Below, piece by piece: positions 36,857 through 44,582 of a stretch of 64,000 bases of DNA. The notes beneath the pieces are model-generated. The model was not told the DNA's origin. It saw nothing but the letters and a program-made list of their open reading frames with translations, and did not search any database. Each line of letters opens with the position of its first letter. The first letter of the stretch is position 1. The position numbers and the translations under genes are program-made. This DNA is from Rhizobium sp. (GTDB lineage Bacteria; Pseudomonadota; Alphaproteobacteria; Rhizobiales; Rhizobiaceae), in assembly GCA_002796995.1 (NCBI GenBank), contig PEKW01000008.1:248001-312000 (forward strand), given 5' to 3'.

Positions 36857-36878
36857 TGTCTTGCGGGCGGACCGGCCG

Positions 36879-38288
36879 TCAATCCTTGCGCTTGCGCCAG
36901 CTGTCGGCATAGTTCTCGCGGGCCTCGCGCGCATAGGGCGTCGGCGCCACGCGCACGCGGATCTCGGCCTGCCGGTGCGGCTCGATGGAGGTCTTGCGCG
37001 AACCGCCGTCCGGTTCGCCCCAGATCAGCGTCAAGACGTCGCCTTCTTCGACATCCTGATCGACGACGCCGAGCGACAGCATGCAACGCTCGTTGAAGCT
37101 GTAGCCGTTGAACATCGACATGCCGACCATCTTATCGCCCTTCATCACCATGTCGGCGCTGGTCGAGGCATAGTTCGGCTGCGGGAAGTCGATCCACTTG
37201 TAGGGCAAGCCGTCCTCGAAGCCGGAGGCGATGACCTTGAGCACGTCCTCGCGGTTCCACTCGAAGGTGACCTTCTTGCGGTTCTTGCGGCCCTTCATCT
37301 GCTCGAGCGCCGCCTTGCCGACGAAGTCGTCCTTCTTCCAGCCGATATAGAAATCGTAGCCGAGCTCGAACGGATTGACGTAATAGTCCTCGATATTGTT
37401 CGACACGAAGGAGCCGCCGATCGCGCCGGTCGCCTCGTAGGAGTCGGCGCCCAGCCATTTGCGGTATTCGGCGAGCATGCCGTCACCGGTATAGATGCCC
37501 GGCAGCGGCGAGGGGATCCAGCCTGACTCCAGCGTATTGGTCGAATAGGCCCGGCTGCCGCAGCGCACGAGGTCGACACCGGCTTCCTTGGCCGATTCGA
37601 GGATGACCGAGAGAATATAGGCCTTGTCCTCGTACGGACCCCAGATCTCCAGACCGGGCGCGCCCGACATGCCGTGGCGCAACGCCTGCACCTTCTTCGA
37701 GCCGACCTTGATCCAGTCGACATGGAAGAACTTGATCTCCGGAATGGGGCCGCCGTTCATCTTTTCGAAGATCTTCGGCGCGTCCGGACCCTGGATCTGG
37801 TAGCGGTAATGGGTGCGCAGCACGCGTTCGCCCTCCGGCCGCGACGGCGAGCGCGGATCGTGCTTGAGCCGCACGTTCCACTGGCCGTAGGCGGCGCAGA
37901 ACATCAGCCAGTTCGACGTCGGCGCCCGGCCGACGAGGATGAACTTGTCGTCGCGCTCGCGGAAGATGATGTGGTCGCCGATGACGTGGCCGTTCGGCGT
38001 GACCGGCACGAAATGCTTGGCGCGATTAAGCCCGAAATTGGCGAAGGAATTGATGCCGTGATGGGCGAGAAACTTCTCCGCGTCCGGCCCTTCGACGATC
38101 AACTCGTCCATATGATGCGACTGGTCGAAGAGAACCGCCGAATTGCGCCAGGCCGCCTGCTCCGAACGCCAGTTAGCAAACTCGGCCGCCACTACGGGGT
38201 ATACATAGACGCCGACGCGGGAATTGCGCAGCAAACCGACAGGATCGGGGTTTTCGCCCAGAATCTCGCTAAGACTGGAATTGGCCAT
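36879..38288 (-). CDS. ligM: Tetrahydrofolate-dependent aromatic O-demethylase, LigM/DesA-like
   Basis: A 469-residue cytosolic GcvT-fold methyltransferase, almost the length of Sphingobium SYK-6 LigM (471). LigM moves the methyl group of vanillate or 3-O-methylgallate to THF; DesA does so for syringate. Blocks I recognise from LigM are RNSRVGVYVYPVVAAEF, AWRNSAVLFDQSHHM, HFVPVTPNGHVIGDHIIF, RHGMSGAPGLEIWGPYE, NTLESGWIPSPLP and GGSFVSNNIEDYYVNP. The start ATG has GGGAGGAG upstream; an in-frame ATG further up would include the operator. The palindrome ATGTATACAT lies 29 bp before the start. A MetF-like gene in the facing operon could recycle the methyl-THF. LigM versus DesA specificity cannot be settled by eye. 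Confidence 0.87.
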   Translation of the reverse strand: MANSSLSEILGENPDPVGLLRNSRVGVYVYPVVAAEFANWRSEQAAWRNSAVLFDQSHHMDELIVEGPDAEKFLAHHGINSFANFGLNRAKHFVPVTPNGHVIGDHIIFRERDDKFILVGRAPTSNWLMFCAAYGQWNVRLKHDPRSPSRPEGERVLRTHYRYQIQGPDAPKIFEKMNGGPIPEIKFFHVDWIKVGSKKVQALRHGMSGAPGLEIWGPYEDKAYILSVILESAKEAGVDLVRCGSRAYSTNTLESGWIPSPLPGIYTGDGMLAEYRKWLGADSYEATGAIGGSFVSNNIEDYYVNPFELGYDFYIGWKKDDFVGKAALEQMKGRKNRKKVTFEWNREDVLKVIASGFEDGLPYKWIDFPQPNYASTSADMVMKGDKMVGMSMFNGYSFNERCMLSLGVVDQDVEEGDVLTLIWGEPDGGSRKTSIEPHRQAEIRVRVAPTPYAREARENYADSWRKRKD

Positions 38289-38316
38289 GGTACTCCTCCC
38301 TGAGTATTCGCCATCG

Positions 38317-38326
38317 ATGTATACAT
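38317..38326. promoter_or_regulatory. Palindrome ATGTATACAT, candidate GntR operator (site 2)
   Basis: Perfect palindrome 29 bp upstream of the ligM-like start and downstream of the gntR stop, placed where bound protein would block a ligM promoter. Confidence 0.65.
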
Positions 38327-38390
38327 TCATGCCGATCACGGGAGAGATTGCAAGCCCCTTTCTGAACCGCACAGCGCCCGACAAACGCCA

Positions 38391-38411
38391 AGGGCGGCCG
38401 ATGGCCGCCCT
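38391..38411 (-). terminator. Hairpin after the GntR regulator gene
   Basis: Perfect 9-bp stem AGGGCGGCC / GGCCGCCCT with a 3-nt loop, 25 nt past the gntR stop. The U-run is weak (TTGGCGTTTG), so termination may be partial and some read-through into ligM is possible. Confidence 0.55.
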
Positions 38412-38435
38412 TTCGTCGCTGGAAAGATTGGATGC

Positions 38436-39170
38436 TTAGCGGTGGATCAGCGCGAGGCCCGGGATTCGCTGCAGCAGCTCAGGGTCCTGGCTGAAAATGT
38501 ATTCGAGATTGTGGCGGGCGGTGCGCGCATGCTCGCGCGCGATCCATTCCGCCCGGGATCCCTCGCGCGCGGCGATCGCCTCGACCAGGGCGTGGTGTTG
38601 CTCCTGCGCCGAGCGCAGGGAACGCCGGAAGGCTTCGATCTCGGTCTTGTTGGGCAGGAAGGCCGACGGCGAGGCGAAAGGCAAAGAGCTCGCGCGCTCC
38701 ACCTCGCGCCGGACGATATCGCTGCCCGAAAGGGCTGCGAGCTGATGATGAAATTCCTCGTTGAGGTCCGCATAGGCGTCGAAATCGACCTCGTCCGCCC
38801 CCGGCCCGAAACAGGTATCGAGCTTTCGCACGACGTCGCTGATGCGCGCCAGCGCCTCCGGCGCCACGCCGCGCTCGGCCGCAAGCCGCGCCGCCGTTCC
38901 CTCCATGACGCCGCGCAGCTCGATCGAATCGATCACGTCGGCATAGCCGAACCGCCGCACGACGAAACCGCCATTGGGCAGCCGGTCCAGGAGGCCCTCC
39001 TCGGCAAGGCGCGACAGGGCTTCACGCACGGGCGTGCGCGAAATGTCCAGCACCTCGGCCAGCGACACCTCGAACAGGCGCGTGCCACCCGGCAGCTCGC
39101 CGCTGATGATCTTCTCGCGCAACTCGATCACCGCCCGGCGGCCATGCGTCGCGTCTTCGGAACCCTTCAT
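38436..39170 (-). CDS. GntR-family regulator, FadR (FCD) subfamily
   Basis: A 244-residue transcription factor. The N-terminal winged helix (about residues 12-78) shows LREKIISGELPGGTRLFE, then DISRTPVREALSRLAEEGLL, the GntR recognition helix, and NGGFVVRRF. The C-terminal FCD domain (about 90-225) has DLNEEFHHQLAALSG and HHALVEAIAARE, with Asp/His residues that bind metal and effector in this subfamily. It lies between the ligM-like gene and the ligAB-like operon, and every ATGTATACAT site in the window is in or beside its neighbourhood. It is therefore the probable repressor of importer, demethylase and ring-cleavage genes, released by an aromatic ligand. VanR, which controls vanillate demethylase in other bacteria, is of the same subfamily. 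Confidence 0.88.
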   Translation of the reverse strand: MKGSEDATHGRRAVIELREKIISGELPGGTRLFEVSLAEVLDISRTPVREALSRLAEEGLLDRLPNGGFVVRRFGYADVIDSIELRGVMEGTAARLAAERGVAPEALARISDVVRKLDTCFGPGADEVDFDAYADLNEEFHHQLAALSGSDIVRREVERASSLPFASPSAFLPNKTEIEAFRRSLRSAQEQHHALVEAIAAREGSRAEWIAREHARTARHNLEYIFSQDPELLQRIPGLALIHR

Positions 39171-39334
39171 GAATACACCCCGATTTTCCCTGTCACTCTA
39201 TAGCACTGCGTGCGCAGCCCACGAAAGCCGGGCGCCGTCCAATCCAACGCACGTCATATGATGTATCCACAAAAGACAGGTCAACGACACAAAACGCACT
39301 CACCATTGGAAAAATGCGAACGACCGCGCCCATA

Positions 39335-39367
39335 ATGTATACATGAGCGAAATTTCGCTGTATACAT
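39335..39367. promoter_or_regulatory. Tandem palindromes ATGTATACAT and CTGTATACAT, candidate GntR operators (sites 3 and 4)
   Basis: A perfect copy at 39335-39344 and a one-mismatch copy at 39358-39367, 23 bp apart, so on nearly the same DNA face. They lie in the divergent region between gntR and the hydrolase-ligA gene, 31 bp and more before the TTG start. Confidence 0.68.
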
Positions 39368-39397
39368 CGCGCAGTTCTGGACCGGGAGGAGACGGTT

Positions 39398-40450
39398 TTG
39401 ACGACATTGGTGCTCATTCCGGGACTGCTGTCCGATTCGTCCGTCTGGCGACCGCTTGCCGAGGCCGCAAAGGCGCGCATGCGGATCCATGACGCCGACG
39501 TTACCCGCGACGCCTCCATTCCCGCCATGGCAACCCGCATTCTCGCCGAAGCCGAAGGCGATCTCATCGCCGTCGGCCACTCCATGGGCGGGCGTGTTGC
39601 GATGGAGATGGCACGGCAGGCGCCACAGCGTATCCGCGGCCTGGTCCTCGCCAATACCGGCTACCAGCCGCGGCGCGACGGAGAGGAAGCCAGGCGCCAG
39701 GAGATGATCGATCTCGGCAACCGCGATATCGAAGCCCTGGCCGACCAATGGCTGCCGCCGATGCTGGACCCGGCCCGCACGAAAGACACCGAACTGCTGG
39801 ACCGCCTGAAAGCCATGGTGCTGCGCGCCGGCTCGGCTGTGCACGCGCGCCAGATCCGCGCGCTGCTCGACCGCCCCGACGCCGGCGCCTATATGGCGGA
39901 CCTGCATTGCCCGATCCTGCTGGTCGCGGCCCGCCAAGACGGCTGGAGCCCCATCGCCCAGCACGGAGAGATCGCCGAGGCGGCGCCCGACACCGAACTG
40001 GTCGTCGTCGAGAATGCTGGACATTTCGCCCCGGTCGAGCGTCCCGACGACGTCGTCGCCGCGGTCTGCGACTGGCTCGACCGCAGATTTGGAGGACCGA
40101 TGCTCAAACAGCCGCCCATACCCGACACACCACTTTTCGATCGCGCCGGATCGATCCGCGGATACAGGCTGAACAAGATGGCCATGGCGCTCGGCAAGCC
40201 GGCCAACCGCGAAGCGTTCCGGGCGAATGAAGAAGCCTATCTCGACAGTTTCGGCCTCACCGCGGAGGAGAAGGCGGCCGTGATGCGGCGCGACTGGCAC
40301 GAGATGGTGCGGCTCGGCGGCAACCTGTTCTTCATCCTGAAGATCGCCGCGGTGGACCCGACCCCGATCACTGCGATCGGCGCGGCGCAGGCCGGCATGT
40401 CGCATGACGATTTTCTCTACGAACGGCTGGGAAAGAAACGCAATGGCTAG
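39398..40450 (+). CDS. Alpha/beta-hydrolase fused in frame to 4,5-dioxygenase small subunit (LigA)
   Basis: One uninterrupted 350-codon frame holds two proteins normally separate. Residues 1-233 are an alpha/beta hydrolase: LVLIPGLLSDSSVW, nucleophile elbow GHSMGGR (about residue 63), acid in AARQDGWSP and catalytic His in ENAGHFAPVE. Residues 235-350 match LigA, the alpha subunit of protocatechuate 4,5-dioxygenase: SIRGYRLNKMAMALGKPANR, LTAEEKAAVMRRDWHEMVRLGGNLFF, MSHDDFLYERLG. The join is RRFGGP-MLKQPP. An internal ATG at 40100 has GGAGGA just before it, so a free LigA subunit could also be made. The gene start is TTG 39398 with GGGAGGA seven nt upstream. It overlaps ligB by 8 nt. Candidate operators lie upstream. 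A methyl-ester or ring-opened intermediate is a plausible hydrolase substrate. Confidence 0.85.
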   Translation: MTTLVLIPGLLSDSSVWRPLAEAAKARMRIHDADVTRDASIPAMATRILAEAEGDLIAVGHSMGGRVAMEMARQAPQRIRGLVLANTGYQPRRDGEEARRQEMIDLGNRDIEALADQWLPPMLDPARTKDTELLDRLKAMVLRAGSAVHARQIRALLDRPDAGAYMADLHCPILLVAARQDGWSPIAQHGEIAEAAPDTELVVVENAGHFAPVERPDDVVAAVCDWLDRRFGGPMLKQPPIPDTPLFDRAGSIRGYRLNKMAMALGKPANREAFRANEEAYLDSFGLTAEEKAAVMRRDWHEMVRLGGNLFFILKIAAVDPTPITAIGAAQAGMSHDDFLYERLGKKRNG

Positions 40451-41285
40451 GATCATCGGCGGCATCGGGACGAGCCACGTCCCCTCGATCGGCGCGGCAC
40501 TCGACAAGGGCCTGCGCGACAGCGCCGACTGGAAGCCCTTCTTCGACGGCTACGAAGCCGGCAAGGAATGGATGCGGGACGCGCGACCCGACATCGCCGT
40601 CGTCGTCTTCAACGACCACGGCAACACCTTCTTCCTCGACAAGGTGCCGACCTTCGCCGTGGGTGTCGCCGAGACCTACCAGCCGGTGGACGAGGGCTGG
40701 GGACCGCGCGCAATTCCCCCCTTCGAGGGCGCCGTCGATTTCTCCTGGCATTTCGTCGACAAGCTCGTCGAGCGACATTTCGATCCGCTGGTCTGCCGCG
40801 AAATCGAGGTCGATCACGGCCTGCAGGTCCCGATGGAACTGTTCTTCGGCCGCCCGGAACGCTGGCCGGTCAAGATCCTGCCGATCTGGGTCAACACGAT
40901 CCAGTATCCGATCCCTACGCCGCAGCGCTGCTGGGACATGGGACTGGTCCTGCGCGAGGCGATCGAGAGTTGGCCCGGCGACGAACGGGTCGTCATCCTG
41001 GGGACGGGCGGCCTCTCCCACCAGCTGCAGGGCGCCCGCGCCGGCTACATCAACCAGCCGGCGGACCGCGCCTGGCTCGACGGCATCGCCGCCGATCCGG
41101 AACCCTATCGGTCGATGAGCCGCGAGGACTATGTCGAACAATTCGGCTCGGAAGGTGCGGAGCTGATCATGTGGCTGGTCATGCGCGCGGCGATGAACCC
41201 GCAGGTGAACCTGCTCCACAAGCACTATCACGCCCCGGCCTCGATGACCGGCGCAGGCATGGTCGTGCTCGAAAACGCGGGCTGA
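40443..41285 (+). CDS. ligB: Protocatechuate 4,5-dioxygenase-type large subunit (LigB)
   Basis: A 280-residue class III extradiol dioxygenase catalytic subunit (SYK-6 LigB has 302). The Fe(II) ligand His12 is in MARIIGGIGTSHVPSIG, the second His is at residue 59 (FNDHGN), and the third ligand, Glu, lies in GSEGAELIMWLVMRAAM (about 240). The catalytic-base histidine region is GTGGLSHQLQG (about 190). It needs the LigA subunit encoded by the overlapping upstream fusion gene. Substrate may be protocatechuate, gallate or 3-O-methylgallate. The neighbouring LigM/DesA-like demethylase fits any of these. Confidence 0.88.
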   Translation: MARIIGGIGTSHVPSIGAALDKGLRDSADWKPFFDGYEAGKEWMRDARPDIAVVVFNDHGNTFFLDKVPTFAVGVAETYQPVDEGWGPRAIPPFEGAVDFSWHFVDKLVERHFDPLVCREIEVDHGLQVPMELFFGRPERWPVKILPIWVNTIQYPIPTPQRCWDMGLVLREAIESWPGDERVVILGTGGLSHQLQGARAGYINQPADRAWLDGIAADPEPYRSMSREDYVEQFGSEGAELIMWLVMRAAMNPQVNLLHKHYHAPASMTGAGMVVLENAG

Positions 41286-41289
41286 GCCG

Positions 41290-41610
41290 ATGTTCGTCCT
41301 CATGCGCTGCCTGCATCATCCCGGACAGGATGGATCCCGCGACGCCCATCGGCCGGCGCATCGCGCCTGGGTCCAGTCCGGCGGCGACGGGACCGCGACC
41401 GTGCTGATCGGCTCGGCGCTGCTCGACGAAAACGGCGGGGCCATCGGCAATTTCGGCATCCTCGAGGCCGCCGACTTCGCTCACGCCCGCACCTTCGCCG
41501 AGGGCGACCCGTTCAACAGGGCCGGCATCGTCGCCGCGATCGAGCTGACGCCGCTGCCGGATAGCTTCCAGGCCAGCCGCATCAGCAACCCCATGACGGA
41601 GCGGACTTAA
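41290..41610 (+). CDS. YciI-like protein in the ligAB operon
   Basis: A 106-residue soluble protein resembling the YciI family: FVLMRCLHHPGQDGSRDAHR at the N-terminus, HRAWVQSGGDGTATVLIGSALLD in parts, and FGILEAADFAHARTFAEGDPF, where the AEGDPF motif is the YciI hallmark. YciI proteins have a ferredoxin-like fold akin to muconolactone isomerase and dehalogenases, and their reactions are mostly unknown. It starts 5 nt after the ligB stop and is in the operon with LigAB and MetF. A role as isomerase or lactone handler for the ring-cleavage product is possible but is inference only. Confidence 0.75.
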   Translation: MFVLMRCLHHPGQDGSRDAHRPAHRAWVQSGGDGTATVLIGSALLDENGGAIGNFGILEAADFAHARTFAEGDPFNRAGIVAAIELTPLPDSFQASRISNPMTERT

Positions 41611-41689
41611 GCCCTTCCCCCGCCCGTCCCCCAGTGGGATGGGCGCCGGGCCACCGCTCCGACGTCTATTTATGTTTCAGGAGGAGAGA

Positions 41690-42619
41690 ATGGCTTTGTT
41701 GAGTTTCAGGGGCCGCGCCGATCGGCAAGCGCCATCCGCCGATCTGGGAGACATTCTTGCGGGCTGGTCGATCGAGGTCATGCCGCGCACGGCGGCCAAG
41801 ATCGACGACTTCAGGGCGCTCCTGCCGGCCGGAACGCGCGTCTATATCGCCCACATTGCCGGCACCCCCATTGAGGACATGGTGGCGACCGCGCGCCGCC
41901 TGCGCGAGGAGGGCTTCCCGGTCATGCCGCACTTTCCGGCCCGCAGCATTCCCGACGCCGCGACGCTGGAAGACTGGATCAAGCGCTATCGTTACGAGGC
42001 GGACGTCCGAGAGGCCCTGCTTCTCGGCGGGGGCCAGCCGGAACCGGCGGGCAGTCTCGACAGCTCGATCCAGATGATGGAGACCGGCCTGTTCGACCGG
42101 CACGGCTTCACCCGGCTGCACGTCGCCGGCCATCCGGAGGGAAACCGCGACATCGACCGGGACGGATCGACGCGCAGCACCGATCAGGCGCTCGCCTGGA
42201 AACAGGATTTTGCCGCGCGAACCGATGCCGACATGGCGATCGTCACCCAGTTCGCCTTCGATGCCCGCGCCGTCACGGACTGGGCCGAGCGCATCCAGCA
42301 GGCCGGCATCACCCTGCCGATCCATGTGGGCGTCGCCGGGCCGGCCAAACTGCAGACGCTCGTGCAATATGCGCTGTCCTGCGGCGTCGGCCCCTCCCTG
42401 AAGGTGCTGCAGAAGCGCGCCATGGACGTGACCCGCCTCCTCGTTCCATACGAGCCGACCGAGATCGTGGCAGGGCTTGCCGACTACAAGGCCCGCACCC
42501 CCCACAGCCTGATCGAGCAATTGCACCTCTTTCCGCTCGGCGGCATCAAGGCAGCCGGCGGATGGGCGGGGCGCCAGCAGGACAGGGCGCCGGCCGAGCT
42601 CGAGCGCATGGACCGCTGA
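41690..42619 (+). CDS. Methylenetetrahydrofolate reductase-like protein (MetF family)
   Basis: A 309-residue TIM-barrel flavoprotein of the MTHFR family. The N-terminal catalytic-Glu block reads WSIEVMPRTAAKIDDF, equivalent to the FExFPPR motif of MetF. Further pieces are VYIAHIAGTPIEDMVATARR, ALLLGGGQPEPAGSLDSS, and TQFAFDARAVTDWAERI. ATG 41690 has AGGAGGAGAGA upstream. Being in an operon with ligAB and near a THF-dependent O-demethylase, it probably oxidises 5-methyl-THF back towards methylene-THF, as MetF does in SYK-6, where metF lies beside ligM. It is more divergent than housekeeping MetF. A terminator follows. Confidence 0.85.
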   Translation: MALLSFRGRADRQAPSADLGDILAGWSIEVMPRTAAKIDDFRALLPAGTRVYIAHIAGTPIEDMVATARRLREEGFPVMPHFPARSIPDAATLEDWIKRYRYEADVREALLLGGGQPEPAGSLDSSIQMMETGLFDRHGFTRLHVAGHPEGNRDIDRDGSTRSTDQALAWKQDFAARTDADMAIVTQFAFDARAVTDWAERIQQAGITLPIHVGVAGPAKLQTLVQYALSCGVGPSLKVLQKRAMDVTRLLVPYEPTEIVAGLADYKARTPHSLIEQLHLFPLGGIKAAGGWAGRQQDRAPAELERMDR

Positions 42620-42667
42620 CGGCAAGGTCGCCGCACCATTCAGGGCACGACGAGAATCCGACGACGG

Positions 42668-42695
42668 AAAAAGGCGGGACCAGTCCCGCCTTCTC
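42668..42695. terminator. Bidirectional terminator between MetF-like and DctM genes
   Basis: Stem AAGGCGGGA / TCCCGCCTT with a 4-nt loop, flanked by AAAAA on the left and TTCTCC on the right. The minus-strand U-run (CTTTTTCC) makes it strongest for the TRAP operon; it also ends the ligAB operon. Confidence 0.78.
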
Positions 42696-42726
42696 CATTT
42701 CTGATATAAGCCGGCTAACGATCCCG

Positions 42727-44034
42727 TCAAAAGATCAGCTGGGGCAGGCTGAGCACGATCGCCGGGAAGGCGATCGTCAGGATCACCACCACCAGATCCG
42801 CCAGCATGAAGGGTGTCACGCCCTTGAACACCTGCACGACCGTCACATAGCGGGATGCCACGTTCTTGATGACGAAGACATTGAGCCCCACCGGCGGGGT
42901 GATCATGCCGATCTCCAGCAGCTTGACCACCAGCACCCCGAACCAGACGAGGCTGATGCCCTCGGCCTTCAGCACCGGCAGCAGCACCGGCAGCGTCACC
43001 AACAGGGCGCCGAACGGCTCCATGAACATGCCGAGGATGAGGTAGATCACCACGATGATGCTCATCAGCTCGACATAGCCGAGATCCGCCCCGGCGACGA
43101 AGGAGCCGATGAAGGACGAGAGCCCGGTGACGCCGAGGAACCGCGTGAACATCGAGGCGCCGATGCCAATGATGAACAGCGACGCGCAAGTGGTCAGCGT
43201 TTCCAAAAGCGAGACACGCACGACCTGCATGCTGAGCTTGCCGGTGATCGCCGACAGCAGGAACGCGCCACCGGCACCCACCGCCCCCGCCTCGGTCGCG
43301 GTGAAATAGCCGGAGAACAGGCCACCGAACACCAGCAGCACGAGGATGAGCAGCGGCCAGATGCGCAGGATCGCCGCCCGGTTGCCGCCCTCCCCGGATA
43401 CGGCCGTCAGCGTGCGCGGCACGATGTCCGGCCTCAGCCAGCAGACCGTCAGCACGACGAGGCAATAGGACAGCGCCGTCAACAGCCCGACGCCGATGCC
43501 GCCGACGAAGATCTGCGTGATCGAGGTCTCGGCGAAGACGCCGTAGACGATCATCAGGATCGAGGGCGGGATCAGGGCGCCGATCGTGCCGCCTGCGGCC
43601 AGCGCCCCGGCAGCAAAGCTCGGCCGATAGCCGGCGGCCACCATCTCCGGAATAGCGATCCGGCCCATGGCGGCGGCGCAGGCGATCGACGAGCCGCTGA
43701 CGGCGGCAAAGCCGGTACAGGCGAAGATCGATGAGATCGCCAGCCCGCCGGGAACCCGCCCGAGGATCGCCTTCGCCGCGTCGAAGAGATTGGTGGTCAG
43801 CCCCGCGTGAAAGGAGATGAAGCCCATCAGCAGGAACATCGGCACGGCGCTCATCGTCCAGCTCGCCACGAAGCTGTAGGGCGTCGAGGTGATCATGCCG
43901 AGGGCCGGCTTGAAGCCGAGCAGGAAAGCGATGCCGCCAAACGAGACGGAAATCATCGCCAACGCCACCGGAATGCGCAGCAGCAGGAGCAGGGCCAGGA
44001 TGGCGATGCCGTAGAGGCCGGTTTCGACGCTCAT
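42727..44034 (-). CDS. TRAP transporter large membrane subunit (DctM)
   Basis: A 435-residue polytopic membrane protein, the sodium-coupled transport subunit of a TRAP importer. Blocks: FGGIAFLLGFKPALGMI, VPMFLLMGFISFHAGLT, AGGTIGALIPPSILMIVYG (the DctM signature), and ITPPVGLNVFVIKNV near the C-terminus. It overlaps the DctQ-like gene by 4 nt. It is the last gene of the hydroxycinnamate-type operon, so its cargo is likely an aromatic acid. Confidence 0.92.
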   Translation of the reverse strand: MSVETGLYGIAILALLLLLRIPVALAMISVSFGGIAFLLGFKPALGMITSTPYSFVASWTMSAVPMFLLMGFISFHAGLTTNLFDAAKAILGRVPGGLAISSIFACTGFAAVSGSSIACAAAMGRIAIPEMVAAGYRPSFAAGALAAGGTIGALIPPSILMIVYGVFAETSITQIFVGGIGVGLLTALSYCLVVLTVCWLRPDIVPRTLTAVSGEGGNRAAILRIWPLLILVLLVFGGLFSGYFTATEAGAVGAGGAFLLSAITGKLSMQVVRVSLLETLTTCASLFIIGIGASMFTRFLGVTGLSSFIGSFVAGADLGYVELMSIIVVIYLILGMFMEPFGALLVTLPVLLPVLKAEGISLVWFGVLVVKLLEIGMITPPVGLNVFVIKNVASRYVTVVQVFKGVTPFMLADLVVVILTIAFPAIVLSLPQLIF

Positions 44035-44546
44035 GCCTCACTCTCCCGCGCCGTGTCGACGCTGCCTGTCGCGATCTGGAGGAAGCGCACCGCCAGGATG
44101 GCAGCCGCGAGCGCAAAGCCGATGGACGGCAGGAAATAGCCGGGCCAGGTGATGATCTTGACCTGCAGCGCCACGACGAAGGTGCCGGTCACGTAGTTCT
44201 TTACCGCCGTGATCCAGGTCGCATAGGCCATCACCGCATAGATAACCGTGCCGAGCGCGGCGATCATGCCGTCGGACACCTTCATCATACGCGGCGACAT
44301 CATGAATTCGATCAGTTCGACGGAGATCATTCCGCCCCGGCGTTCGACCCAGGCGAGCGGCAGGAAGGCCACCAGCACCATGTAATAATAGGAGACGATC
44401 TCGACCGTGGCCGGCAGCGAGGCCCCGGTGATGATGCGCGCAATGATGTCGGCGCAGACATGCACCATCATCAGCACGACGCCAACGGCACCGACAAAGG
44501 CCAGCATGCGCGACAGTCTGTCGGCAAGGGAAAACAGCTGGGACAT
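44031..44546 (-). CDS. TRAP transporter small membrane subunit (DctQ)
   Basis: A 171-residue protein with four hydrophobic segments. The DctQ pattern is visible in CADIIARIITGASLPATVEI, the conserved LVAFLPLAWVERRGGMISVE and a final hydrophobic hairpin LPSIGFALAAAILAVRFL. ATG 44546 (MSQLFSLADRL) was chosen because longer in-frame starts run into the hairpin behind dctP. It is coupled to dctM by ATGA and separated from dctP by a 69-bp gap with a perfect stem-loop. Confidence 0.9.
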   Translation of the reverse strand: MSQLFSLADRLSRMLAFVGAVGVVLMMVHVCADIIARIITGASLPATVEIVSYYYMVLVAFLPLAWVERRGGMISVELIEFMMSPRMMKVSDGMIAALGTVIYAVMAYATWITAVKNYVTGTFVVALQVKIITWPGYFLPSIGFALAAAILAVRFLQIATGSVDTARESEA

Positions 44547-44582
44547 GGAAGACCCTTTGAAAAAGCATTGGCGAAGAAGACT

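Noticed and set aside
38197..38207. Another GTATACAT-like site (GGGTATACATA)
   Set aside because: It lies inside the ligM-like coding sequence, encoding part of the conserved VGVYVYPVV block, and lacks the left half of the palindrome.
39261..39270. ATGTATCCAC, a weak match to the GntR palindrome between gntR and the ligAB operon
   Set aside because: Two mismatches, including the core; too weak to count as a site beside the two good ones at 39335 and 39358.
40100..40450. LigA as an independent gene only, with the upstream hydrolase ending separately
   Set aside because: There is no stop codon between them in the given sequence. The internal start is recorded, but the single open frame must be reported as a fusion unless a sequence error is shown.
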